A stretch of DNA of 64,000 nucleotides from Primulina eburnea (taxonomy: Eukaryota; Streptophyta; Magnoliopsida; Lamiales; Gesneriaceae). The notes under the pieces were generated by a model. The model was not told the origin of the DNA. It ran no database searches and worked only from the letters and a program-made list of their open reading frames with translations. Below, piece by piece: positions 12,484 to 23,569 of this stretch. The position numbers and the translations under genes are program-made. Position 1 is the stretch's first letter. Each line of letters begins with the position of its first letter. The stretch covers positions 24,920,069 to 24,984,068 of the forward strand of contig NC_133104.1 in NCBI RefSeq assembly GCF_022965805.1, in the 5' to 3' direction.

Positions 12484-12496
12484 ATCTTCCCCCCTT
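12484..12496 (-). promoter_or_regulatory. Polypurine tract of element C
   Basis: Minus strand AAGGGGGGAAGAT directly abutting the 3' LTR. This is the plus-strand DNA primer site in reverse transcription and it agrees with the PBS orientation. Confidence 0.85.
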
Positions 12497-15065
12497 AAAT
12501 TGAATTTCGTCCCCGAAATTCGCTAATCCTCGATAATCCAAAAGTTTAGATTCTTAATTCTATTATCCCAACAATCCACGCTACCGCTGCGCTACTCTGA
12601 TAGAAATTAAGTCATAGGCTGTCCTTATGTTTCTTAGCAAAAATCTCATTTGTGAATCGCAACTTAAAACGACTTATGGTAACTGAGCTTTACTTTACTA
12701 TGACCTCGAATTATGACTTTTCTCATCGTTCCGAATATTAGAATTGGTGGTTCAAACTTATCATGTCTTACCTTCCTTATACTATACCCGTAATGTTCAA
12801 CGACCTATTACATTAGCATTTACGCAGTTCAACTTAAAGACTCTTAGCACCAAAATTTATTGATCAAATTCTATCCTCGGTGATACACTTAAAAGTTAAA
12901 TCTTATCTCAGCTCCATAACAAAATTAGTCTAAGATCCTTGAATCGAATCTTTATCTTACAGCCCAAACTTATATAACTTAACTATTTACGAGTATACCC
13001 CAAATATAAAACTGTTGCAAATCTTAAACCTCAAATAACGTTAATCCATAAAACTCAATTATACAACATCGACCTTCTACCAATATTTTAAAGCCCTTCA
13101 AGTCTCAATTATATGCTTAAACCATTTTCTTTCAAATTACAATATAGTTGAGGCCTAAGACTCTGAACTTTCCTCATTGAAACAAATGTCGCATTCTTAA
13201 GTATCATCAATTCTTAATTAAGTCTAGTGTATGAAACTTAATAAGTTGTCTCATGTTAGCGATAAACTTACTCTAATAATTCAACTTCGCTCATATCACC
13301 CATAGTGTTCTAAAATTCCCATATCAAGATTTCGGATTTCTTACTCAATTAAAATCTTAATGTTAGTTCATTGGTACTCTATGTTGAACGTCTCTAATTC
13401 TCTTTTTGTTTTTATTTCGCCCAAAACTTTATGTATGAACACCTATCTTATAAATCTTGAAATTCAAGTTTATGCAACCCAAATAATATTAGATAGTATA
13501 ACTCCAGCGCATATATCCGTTTAGTCCCAAGTTTCTTAATGACTTTCCAAAATTCCTCAAGATAAGGTGTCTAATTCAATTCTTACATGCGTCTATCGAT
13601 TAACCTAACCATCAAACACCCCCAACTTTCTAGAAAAATCAATTCCAACAAAAGTGTAGTCCTAACTGTTAAGATCATGACTAAAACTTACGACACATCA
13701 AACTTAAATTCCCAAAACTTCGTTATCTCAATGTCTACTCTTAGAACTTAACTACTGATCAACTTTCCCTTAAATCGTCAACACGTTAAATTCTTAATTT
13801 GCCGCAACATTATTTCACAACTGCTTAAATTTTCATGCCTAAGATTGATTCATCCTACAATGTCCTTGGTTACCATTCATTATAACATTATAATCCAAAT
13901 ATCTAAATATTCTATATTTCCTTCGAGCCTAAATAACCGAAAATTCTTACCATTTAAACCGTTCAATTCTCACTTACTACTAGATAAGTTCTCAAATTTC
14001 TTAAGATTTTAAAATTAATTCTTACTTTCCTCGAATATCATCCAATTTTTCCCCAAATCTCGAAAATTCCACAATTACCCATGAGTCCTCAGTATTCTCA
14101 ATTTCATTTTATAGATTTCCCGTATCATAAGGTTCAATAGTCTTAAGTTTATTAAACCCAAAATTAATTCCCATAACACGTCTTACATTTCTATAAATAC
14201 TTAAAGTCCCAAGTGCTCCTCAAAAGTTCGCATTTAATCCTTAAAATTTTGAAAATTGCAACATGGCCCTTACAGTTCTCCCGATTTACATTTTGGCCCT
14301 ACAACTCTTCGAAATTTGCATCATTGTCCCCATAAAATTTTCCATCTTTACCTCATTAAACTTTTAGATTCTCGAACTCGAAATTTAATCCCCAAAATTT
14401 GGTAAATTCGAAAATAGTCCCTTAGAAATTTTTTTTTCACTTAGGTCCTCAAATTATTAGTTATTACAATTAGGTCCCTAAAATTCTCAATCAATTCCAT
14501 CCTTAAATCTAACTAGGTAGAGCATGTATTCTAAATAAATTCTCATAATTAATCTTGCATTTCCATAGATACTTAAAATTCTCAAATTGTACATTTATAA
14601 TCCTAAAGATTGTCGTAATCTTCGAATCGCTATTGCTTATATGAAATCCTCAAAAATTTACTCGACTAGCAACCAAGAACCATCAATAATTTCTTAGAAA
14701 TTCTACAAGTCCCAAAAGCATTCATAATTTTCAAGATTAACTTATGACCCATAAGAAGGACATCAGTACTACTGACCTAAAAAATTAATATAGTCAAATC
14801 ATTTTCAACTTCTCCTAAAGCCCAATATTCGAATTCTTAGACAGTTCCAATTCTAAACGTAACCAACATGCATAATTACATTATTTCTTTAAATTTAAAT
14901 AAATACTGAATAATCAAAATCTGAACGTAAAATATTTCATGAAAACATGCTGTTAAAATATTTCATGCTTTAAACAAAGTGCATAAACGTAAAACTTACA
15001 GACCGAAGGCGTGACTTCGTGAGCTTCTCAATGTCAGTAGTAGTACAACCCTTTACAAGATCATA

Positions 15066-15078
15066 GGCTCTGATACCA
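15066..15078 (-). promoter_or_regulatory. Primer-binding site of element C (initiator Met tRNA)
   Basis: Minus strand TGGTATCAGAGCC, 2 nt inside the 5' LTR that begins at 15081. Same tRNA primer as A and J. Confidence 0.9.
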
Positions 15079-18000
15079 ACTGTAGAGGCCCGTATTTCGT
15101 ATTCATAAGTTTGCGGAATTATTAAAATTTTTCTAAATAAATAAATAATTTGCCCAATTTATAAAGTAAACATGTATAAATAATTTTCCCATTTATAAAA
15201 TAAACATGTAAATAATTTTAACTTTAAAATAACAGCGGAAGCAAATATAGTTTTCAAACAAACAGTTTGAAATTAATCCAACGTAAACATCAACTTAAAA
15301 TAATCCAACGTATTAAAATTGAGTTTGAATAAAAAAAGGTTCATAAACTAAATCATGAGGTCCTCGGGTTTACTACTGTTGTTCCAAGATCGCTCACTGG
15401 TCTCCGCCCGCAGTCTCGACCTCATCAATACCTACAACAATCAAGTCTAGTGAGTCTAAAGACTCAACATGTATATATCGTGTATAACAAGTAAATATAT
15501 ATAATAAAATCCCATGCAACGTAAAAATATGGTATCGTAAAGCGTACGGTGAAAATCGTATCATGAATAATTATAACTACGTGCATATCTGAAAATCATA
15601 AGTAAAAGCTTTGCTCACTAGAGCTCTGTCATAACATATCATAATTTTTTGGTAGAGATAATGTTTCTAAGCAAGTGGCCCATAACATAGCGTAAGCGCC
15701 TGATCAGACTAAACCACGGTATACTGGGCGGTAGAGATCAATCACAGCCCTTGGACTGGATGTCCGTACCCATACATAATCATAAACCGGTCGTAAGTCA
15801 CCGGGCGGAGAGGTCCTCGGTTGTTCCTACCGACTTCCAAACCCATAAGCATAAGGTGGCCACAAGACATATAGCATATATCTCAAAAATAAACATTTTA
15901 TATTTTTATGCACGTAATATAATTATACTCTTATTTTACCGGATGAGTTGGATCGCTCCCAGGCTTGCTGCGACTTAATTGTACTATGCGACACATGCAA
16001 ATAATTTTAACTTGACAAAAAACTTAACAACTAAACCAAAAACGAGACGATTAGGACCAACAATTTGATTTTTAATCATGGCTTCGTACCAACCCGAACC
16101 CACATTAAACCGACGTTTAACCATGATTAAAAATATCCCAAATATACTGAAAAATATGCATAAGAACTATAAAACACTAAAATAGGTGAAAGGAATCCAA
16201 AAACATAAAACACTTTTTCGAGAGTCATTTTGGCACCTTTCACCGTAAATTCTCGTATGACCTCTAAACTCGACCAAATCACGAACGGCCAAAAACATGA
16301 CCTTCCTAACTCATTGAGGTACTGTCCGGTCCAAGGCCATGGGCTAAAAGCCAACCAAGAACTCAAACCAACCTCAAAACCGAAGATGAAAGTTGCTGTA
16401 AAAAAAACCAGCAGTGGCAACTTGTGCATTTGTGGTGTAAACTCTGAAATTTATTGACCCAGGGCTTGAACCACCTCCCAAGGACTCTTACCAACATCCT
16501 AATGCATGGCTTGGACCATGGCTAAGGGCTAAAAGCCAACCACAATCCAAACTACAACCCAAAATAGAAGACACACTAATACAGGAAATGGAAAATTCGA
16601 ACTATGCACTTGTGTTGTTGTTTTAAAAATTTTGAGGGAACCATGAACCAAACCTTGAAAGGATAATTTGGTCATGTCCTAGACATGTTAAGGTAGGGAT
16701 CTAACCATGGCTACAGCCCCTAGGACAGCCAGGATTCGAACACCCCCTTTAAACAACTCAAAGACAGAAAACGTGCACAAAATCTGTACTCATGGAATTG
16801 TTGTTGTCCTATCTTTATTGCTGAGTGTATGGACTGAAACAAATGAACCAACAACACCTTAACACACTCTAATTCATGCCTAGAAGTAGCCATGTGTGCC
16901 TGGAACCGAAGCAACCACCTGGATTCATCAAAACATCTCAACCGTAAAGCTGAACACAAAGGGCCGTGAAGGCGTGCAGAATTTTCAGAATGTTTGCTGT
17001 CAAATTTCGAGTTGCTGCTTATATCATTAATATATTATGGTTTCAAATATCTAATATGACTTGATTGAAGATCAAAGAAACAACATATACATGCCTGGAA
17101 TTTGTTTTGAAGAAAAACAAATCAAAACGACAATACGACGCGACGGGATCGGAGTTGGGGATTCTTTTCTTTCTTAATTTTCCTGCTGCTGTTCTTACGA
17201 TTTTCTCAGCTGATTCTTCTGCTAATTTTCGAGCATATGGATGTAGGAAATGTAGGTAATGAAGGTGAATGATATAGGAGATGTTAAAGGTGCTATAATA
17301 TGCATTTAGTTTGGGAGTTACAAGTCAAGAATTTGAATGGGTTTGCATTGGTTCTCATTCCTTTGTTGTATCTGTTCTTATTCTTTTACTTCACAATTCA
17401 GTAGCCTTTTTTCTGGTATTTTCGAGTATATGGGATGAATAAATGTTATGTAATGGAGGTGTTAAAGGTACCATAATATTTGGGAGGTTACAAGTGAATG
17501 CTTTGAATTAAATTTGAAATGCTTTCTTGTTGCCGTTGGGTATTGCTTCGAATCCTTGCTGCATCTTCTAGTTAATTTGCTAGGTAATTAGTTGAGGAAA
17601 ATGAGTTGTCATATTTTTTTTTAATTAGTGAATAAAAATTTGGGAAATGAATACCCCATGAAGTGCAATTAGGAATGGTTTGAATGGAGAGTTACCAAAC
17701 CTTTGAAATATTTTAAATGTTGGACTCATTATTATTATTACTACTACTTTGCATGTATTTTATTGTTTAAATCTTGTATTTTAATTGCTTAAAGTTTAGC
17801 ACCTTCATTATATATTTTAGTGAATTTACACATTAAATTTAGGATAGATTATTGCATGGCATTCATGACCTCCAATTTAAATATTCAAATGCTATGATTA
17901 ATTTCTTGAATATTTTATACCTAGATTAGTTCATCCCCATATGTTTACATATTTTAATTTAAGCTTTAATTAACTATTGAACCTAAAAGAACTTATTTAC

Positions 18001-18227
18001 TATTTTAACTCCAACTAATTTAATAAATCCTATAACATTCTTTTTTCATTAACATAAATTATTTCTTAGCTTAATTTAAATATAGGAATATTTTTATTAT
18101 TATTAATCTTATTTCAAATTTCCAAACTCCGGTCTGGCCTCGCGTATTTAACTGAAAAGATAAAACTAAACTTTTGCATTTAAAATAAATAGTTATGACT
18201 TGTCAAATATCAAAATGAATTAGACCC

Positions 18228-18230
<3 letters not shown>

Positions 18231-18310
<80 letters not shown>
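18231..18310. repeat. Expanded (TA)n microsatellite, left of MITE
   Basis: About 39 TA units. A second run of about 28 units follows the MITE (18480-18536). The partner LTR has only about 19 units in total. Confidence 0.95.
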
Positions 18311-18312
<2 letters not shown>

Positions 18313-18475
18313 TTTTGATATCCTGCACACCTACGGTGCACACTTTGGTGAGCACCAATGAGGTGTCACTCACCTATTGGATGCACAATTTTTCTATATT
18401 TCATCACATCCAATAGGTGAGTGACACCTCATTGGTGCTCACCAAGGTGTGCACGGTAGGTGTGCAGGATATCAA

Positions 18476-18479
<4 letters not shown>
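18311..18479. mobile_element. 169-bp hairpin MITE
   Basis: A near-perfect inverted repeat: arms of about 73 bp beginning AGTTTTGATATCCTGCACAC, with about 2 mismatches, around a short AT-rich loop. It lies in a TA run, so a TA target duplication is likely but cannot be delimited. Absent from the other LTR of C. No coding capacity. Superfamily uncertain (Tc1/mariner-like by target). A transcript would fold into a long dsRNA stem. Confidence 0.85.
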
Positions 18480-18541
<62 letters not shown>

Positions 18542-18613
18542 CATTTTTAAATTTAAATAGTAATAATTATGCATGGCTTATACGTAGTCTGATTTTCGGG
18601 TCGTTACAGATAT

Positions 18614-18629
18614 AATTCCGGACATTACA
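18614..18629 (-). repeat. LTR of element B, terminal fragment 3
   Basis: After C's second gatat the sequence aattccggacattaca completes B's LTR with the same CATTACA end as A and F. Base 18630 starts the D coding remnant; the expected B TSD is ctatc (18630-18634). Confidence 0.8.
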
Positions 18630-19080
18630 CTATCGGTTGGCTTTGCCACCAGATTTATCTTTCATTCATGATGTATTTCATGTTTCTATGTTGAGAAACT
18701 ATGAACTAGATCCATCACGTGTACTTGCACCTGATGAGGTCGAACTTTATCCTTATCTTTCTTATGTTGAACAACATGTTTGCATTATGGATCGGAAGGA
18801 GAAAATATTGCGTAATAAATCAATTCCTTTAGTTCGAGTACAATGGACACGACATGGTGTTGAAAATAAACGTGGGAATTGGAAAGTAAGATGCGAGAAT
18901 CATATCCGCACTTGTTTGATTCTATTCCATCTGATCCATTGTATTCAATGTATAATTATCAATTTACTGATTTTAGTTTTGATATGTACTATAACTTGTG
19001 ACATAATATATGTTTGCCAATGTTATGTATATATAAATGTTTGAGATTTCGAGGACTATATCTTTTAAGTTGGGGAGAAA
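18630..19080 (+). pseudogene. Element D: 3' end of a gypsy pol (integrase C-terminus)
   Basis: The tail of a plus-strand gypsy polyprotein, beginning abruptly where B inserted. Residues match the region after the integrase core of [18 protein letters not shown], a spacer, then IPLVRVQWTRHG, the chromodomain-like tail. The frame slips after TRHGVE; the remaining tail (about 18890-19010) is in another frame. A purine-rich tract (AAGTTGGGGAGAAA, 19067-19080) precedes the 3' LTR. Non-functional. Confidence 0.85.
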
Positions 19081-20924
19081 TGTGAGACCCCGAGAATAAA
19101 ATAGTATTGATGACATTTTTTTGTAAATAATTTGAAAAATATTCAATTTATTTTGATGGCATTTTCGTAAATAAGTTGAAAAATAATGAATTAATTTTTA
19201 GGGCAAAATAGTAATTAGTAACATATCTTGAGTCCAAATGATTTGAAATTTGGATATAACATAGAACACTCAAAAATATAGAAGTTTCATGTTTTGAGTT
19301 TTGAAAAATTTGATCGTTTGACTGGTCCAAAGAAATATACCGATGTTAAAATGTTAAATAGTATATATTATATTATATTATATTAATAAATTAATATAAT
19401 ATTAAAAATAAAATAAACGTGAGTTGGTGGAATTCTATAATTCCACCACTCAAGTTTGACAGCAAAAGAGAGAAGAGAGAGGTGAGAAAAATAAAGGTTT
19501 TGATTTTCTTTTTGATCTTGTGACTTATCGGTTTATCCAGTCGACGAACCGACTTCAGTTGTGGGATCGTTGATACGAGATCTTTGATTTGATGTATAAA
19601 TTTTATATTTTTGGTGATGTTTGAAATTCGTCAATTTTTGGAATAAATCTTATAAATTGTTAAATCATACAGAAATTGAAAATTGTTGAATAGTGAATGA
19701 TTTTAATGAAGAAGAGATTATTATAGTGATGTTATTTTTAATTATTTCTAATTTATTATAATTAGAGAATTTTAATCGTTAAATTAAGATTGAAGAATTA
19801 TTTGTCAGTTGTTATTAATTCTGATAAATATATGCGGTAGAATAACCGACAAAAAATTAAGTTTTGAAGTCAGAATTGAATTATTTTATGATTTCACTTT
19901 GATATGAATTTTCAAAGTTTCAAAAGATATTTGAAACTTATATTGTTGAATTTGAATGAATTTATTGATTGAAATGAATCTGTTATTCATGTAGATAGAT
20001 TTTTATACTGAAATCTAAAGCTACAGTGGACTGGAAACGAAGAATTGAGGTATGTTGCGACCGAGTAACATACAACATGTATCTGTATCATATGATATAT
20101 GTTGGATTGACTTGATTGATTGGAATGAGAATATATGTCTATATGCCTTATTTATTGATTTGACGTGGCATACATGACATAGACGTTGAGCTATGATCCT
20201 TGAATACCTTGATATGATTGGATTTGATTCTGGGGTTTGTAAACACGATGCTATGTTTGGCATTATGTGGCCCTTAAAACATAGACATTAGTGGCCCCGA
20301 TGATTGATTGAGATTTGGGATTTGATAGCGCTTTGTCGACGTTATCGTACGAGTATCCCTAATTGAGGCCGTTGTGCCAGCTCGAGCATTGATTTGATAG
20401 AAATTCGATTGATTCTGACATGTGCTCAGTGGATGGGCATTTGACCTGATACCTCCATGACATACATGCATTGCATATCATATATCATTGTTTAGATATC
20501 TGTGGTATATATTGTGGTTGCTTCAGACTGAGCTTTGCTCACCCAGATGGGCTTGTTGTTGTCTTTGTATGTTGACAATAACAGGTACTTCAGGTTATCA
20601 GGAGACCAGAGATGGTACTTCGGGAGGGAGTCATATCTGAGTTGAGGTTTAGTGGTTTGTACCAGTATATGTATATGTATTTATATACCGGGGCATGTCT
20701 TGAGGACATGAGTTGTTTTTTGTAGTTGTTTTGGATTATGTGTGGGCTTGTTTTATATTATGACGTGTTGAGACGAGACTATATTATATACTATTTTTAG
20801 TATTATAATTACAGTTGACACGTTTGGGCTCATTGTAAAGAAAATTTAAACTTGTTTTCCGCTGTAATTAATTAACACTAATTAGATTGTGTTTTAATCA
20901 CGATTAGTAGTTAAGGGCCCCACA
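19081..20924 (+). repeat. 3' LTR of element D
   Basis: Begins TGTGAGACCCCGAG right after the polypurine tract and probably ends GGGCCCCACA at 20924 (1844 bp). It has the usual plant gypsy LTR make-up: AT-rich start, then ...GGCATGTCTTGAGGACATG near the end. The 5' half of D is beyond the nested elements, so no second LTR is available to confirm the end. Confidence 0.72.
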
Positions 20925-21990
20925 TATAGGCCCCAACAATGATATATATGTTAGATACAAGAATATGGCCGTTTGGAATGTTTCTATACTGTTTCTGAAA
21001 TTACAACGGTCAAATTCGCCTTGCTGGACATTTGCCCAACTGGTCAACTCAACGGGTCGTTCAGTTCAACTGGTCAACAGCTGGTTCAGTTCAGTTTGTC
21101 AACTGCTGGTTCGGTTCAGTTCAGCTGGTTCAGTTGATTAGCAGCTGGTTCGGTTAAGTTGGTTTGGTTCAGTTCAACTAGTCTGATTCAGTTTCAGTTG
21201 GTCAGCAGCTGGTTCAGTTCAGTTTCAGCTGGTCAGCTGCGGGTTCAGTTCAGTTCAGCTGGTCAGCTGCTGGTTCAGTTGAGTTTCAGCTGGTCTGTTG
21301 AAATCAGCCTAGTTGATTTCAGTTTGTACAGAACCAGTAGCTTCATCGTCATTTATCAGCATCTTAGGCTTCGATTAAGACTTTGACTTCTGAAGATGAT
21401 TTTTAGATCATTGTCTTATCTTTCCAATGCATACTGAATCGCTTCATTCCAATATCCGATCTGAGAGATATGACCAAAATAACGCAACTGCTCATACCCA
21501 ACTGATTGCTGTTTTCGTGCAATCGCTTCGGTAATTCAGCGATCCGTTAGACCTTGATAACATCCGAATTTGCCCAACTGACGTGAGTTACGGCTTGTTC
21601 CAAATTGAGTTTTCAGATCAACCAAGTTGGCGGATTGTCATTTGGATCATCCAGTTGAGAGATATTATCAAAATACCGAAACTTCAGAAATTTAGTTTGT
21701 TCAGAATTCAGTTTCAGTTCTTTCTTATCATCGGTCTCCGTAACTCGTTCGAACGCCAAATGCAACTTAAAACCCTAATGCATGAAACTTATAAATAATC
21801 ATGAAATAAACCCTTCCCATGCAATAATCATTCATGAAGTGCATAAAAATCATTAAACAAATATTATAGAACCCTAGATTGCATGTATTCAGGTTACGTA
21901 GTTCGAATTTCCTAAACTTTACATCCATAATTAAATTGGACTCTAAAGTAGGAAACAATGATTTTTCTCGTAGGTCTTCGCACTTGGCTT
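20925..21990. other. Non-coding stretch, probably decayed repeat
   Basis: No gene seen. It contains the CAGCTGGTTCAGTT array (21050-21310) and then sequence with repeated CAGTT/AACTG words up to about 21760. The style resembles copia element H, so this may be a diverged retroelement fragment. The 75-codon frame at 21159 is made by the repeat. Confidence 0.5.
21050..21310. repeat. Degenerate CAGCTGGTTCAGTT tandem repeat
   Basis: About a dozen imperfect units of roughly 20-25 bp built from CAGCTGGTTCAGTT and CAGTTTCAGCTGGT, giving a reading frame of repeated Gln-Leu/Ser-Ser that is not a gene. Confidence 0.8.
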
Positions 21991-23220
21991 TGCGCTTGGC
22001 TTCGGGTGGGTTGAGTGGGTTGGGTCGGGTTGAGCAATAGCACTATTCAAAAATTGCTCAACCCGAACCCGAGCCAATTCGAAAACTCTCGACCCGAACC
22101 TGAACACGAATCAACCTGATCAACACATCAACCCGTATAACTCGATTTTGAATTTTTTAAAGAAAATTAAATAAAATTTAAAAAATATTTTAATTTAAAC
22201 ACATAATAACAAAATCTCTCTCATATATATGATTTAAATTTGAAAGTCTAATCGTAGAAAAATAAATATATTTATAAATCAAATAAACAATTATTTAAAA
22301 AAATAAAAAATGTTCAAACTAAATATGAAATTACGAAAATTTATGATATAAATATATAATAAATAATTTTTCAGGCATAAAATATATAAAAATGCAGGCA
22401 ATATTTATTAATTAAATATTTTTTAAAAAAAATAAATTTTCGGGTCAACACCCAACTCAACCCGATCAATTTTTTCGGATCAGCACCCAACTCAACCCGA
22501 TCAATAGTATATAGTATATTATGTATATAGTATATATATCGTATAATGGAATTTTTTTTATGTGATATATGATACCAAAACAGTTATCCTAATATAGTGG
22601 AAATTAGTTGGTACAAAAATATTTATGAATTTGTATAAAAAAAATTAAAAATAAAGGAAAGATCACCATATATCATTTTCGTCCATACATACCCATTTTG
22701 AATCCTTCCCAAACTTAAATATTTTTTTTCCATAAAATTTTAGAATTTCTATAGTCTTTTTTTTTTTTTTAACATGAGGAATTTTATAGCCATGAAAGTA
22801 TTATTTCCTTTCATAAAAATAAAATAATCATGTTTTTAGTAAATACTCAATTGAATATATATTAGCCTCTCAAATAAAGGTTTATAATATTATATTGGGT
22901 CGACCCAATAAAGAAATTACTCAATCCGAGCCCAAAGCCCGAACACTTGTTGACAAGTATGAGTTTTAACTTCTAAACGCATTCTTCTGCTGCTAAATTC
23001 CCCATTAACTCTGGCAGAGCTGCGCAGCTAACGTCGAAGATTTCCTCAAGTCGTATTTTTCTGAATTTCTTGTATTTTAGTAAGGATTCGTAACGTTTAA
23101 TATTTTCTTGGGTCTATATTAATTTTATTTTGTTTATAAATTAGCGTGCAATTTTCTAAGCAAACGTGTACTATCGAGTTTGTTGTTGGTTCGTTTTGTT
23201 TTTAAGATACCGTTTGTAAC
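21991..23220. other. AT-rich non-coding stretch with CAACCCGA repeats
   Basis: Inverted copies of GGGTTGAG/CTCAACCC lie at 22003-22090 and 22440-22507 (the latter a tandem pair of a roughly 35-bp unit), as in non-autonomous hAT-type remnants. From about 22977 the sequence becomes less AT-rich and looks like the 5' region of a transcription unit, but I cannot identify a coding exon. Confidence 0.4.
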
Positions 23221-23569
23221 ATTGTATCTAGGCATGCTTATCGGTTCCACCGGACCGGTTTCTGACCGGTTCCTACCGGTTTTCCGTCTGGTGAGTTCGG
23301 AACCAGTCTGAACCGGTTCCGAACCGGTTACGGTTCCAAGTTAAAATACTTGGAACCAATCCAAACCAAGACCGGTTCGGCCTCTAATAAACCGGTTCCG
23401 GTTCATATCGAACCGGTTCCGAACTCTAATTTATTATATTTATTATATGATTAAAATTAAAAATATTAAGGGACAATTTTTTATTTAATATTTCGATGCA
23501 AATAAATGTGCATTACATTAAAAAAAAATTATCAAAATAACTTAAACATTTATTTTTACAATTGAACAT

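Larger units (their letters stand above)
12484..15080 (-). other. Non-coding interior of element C
   Basis: 2.6 kb between PBS and polypurine tract, AT-rich, with short variations on themes such as aggtcc-taaaattc and ccaaaattc. I see no gag, protease, RT, RNase H or integrase motif on either strand and no frame above the shortest lengths. Typical of LARD interiors; packaging or dimerisation signals may lie near the PBS but none can be named. Confidence 0.8.
7636..18608 (-). mobile_element. Element C: large non-coding LTR retrotransposon derivative (LARD-like)
   Basis: A complete element with TSD gatat (7631-7635 and 18609-18613), TGTAGAGGCCC...GTCGTTACA LTRs, PBS (15066-15078) and polypurine tract (12484-12496), all giving minus orientation. 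The 2.6-kb interior has no gag or pol. LTRs are about 3.25 kb once insertions are removed and differ at scattered single bases. By definition it would need proteins from another element. It sits inside B's LTR and carries solo LTR F and a MITE. Confidence 0.88.
15081..18608 (-). repeat. 5' LTR of element C (3528 bp)
   Basis: Same LTR as 7636-12483 without F. It is longer than the 3252-bp reconstruction of its partner because the terminal (TA)n run expanded and a 169-bp MITE sits in it. Scattered single-base differences (for example aacaaataaat at 8041 and aacaagtaaat at 15487) suggest divergence near or below 1%, judged by eye. Confidence 0.9.

Noticed and set aside
21159..21386. 75-codon ORF
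   Set aside because: Generated by the CAGCTGGTTCAGTT repeat read in one frame; no independent coding evidence.
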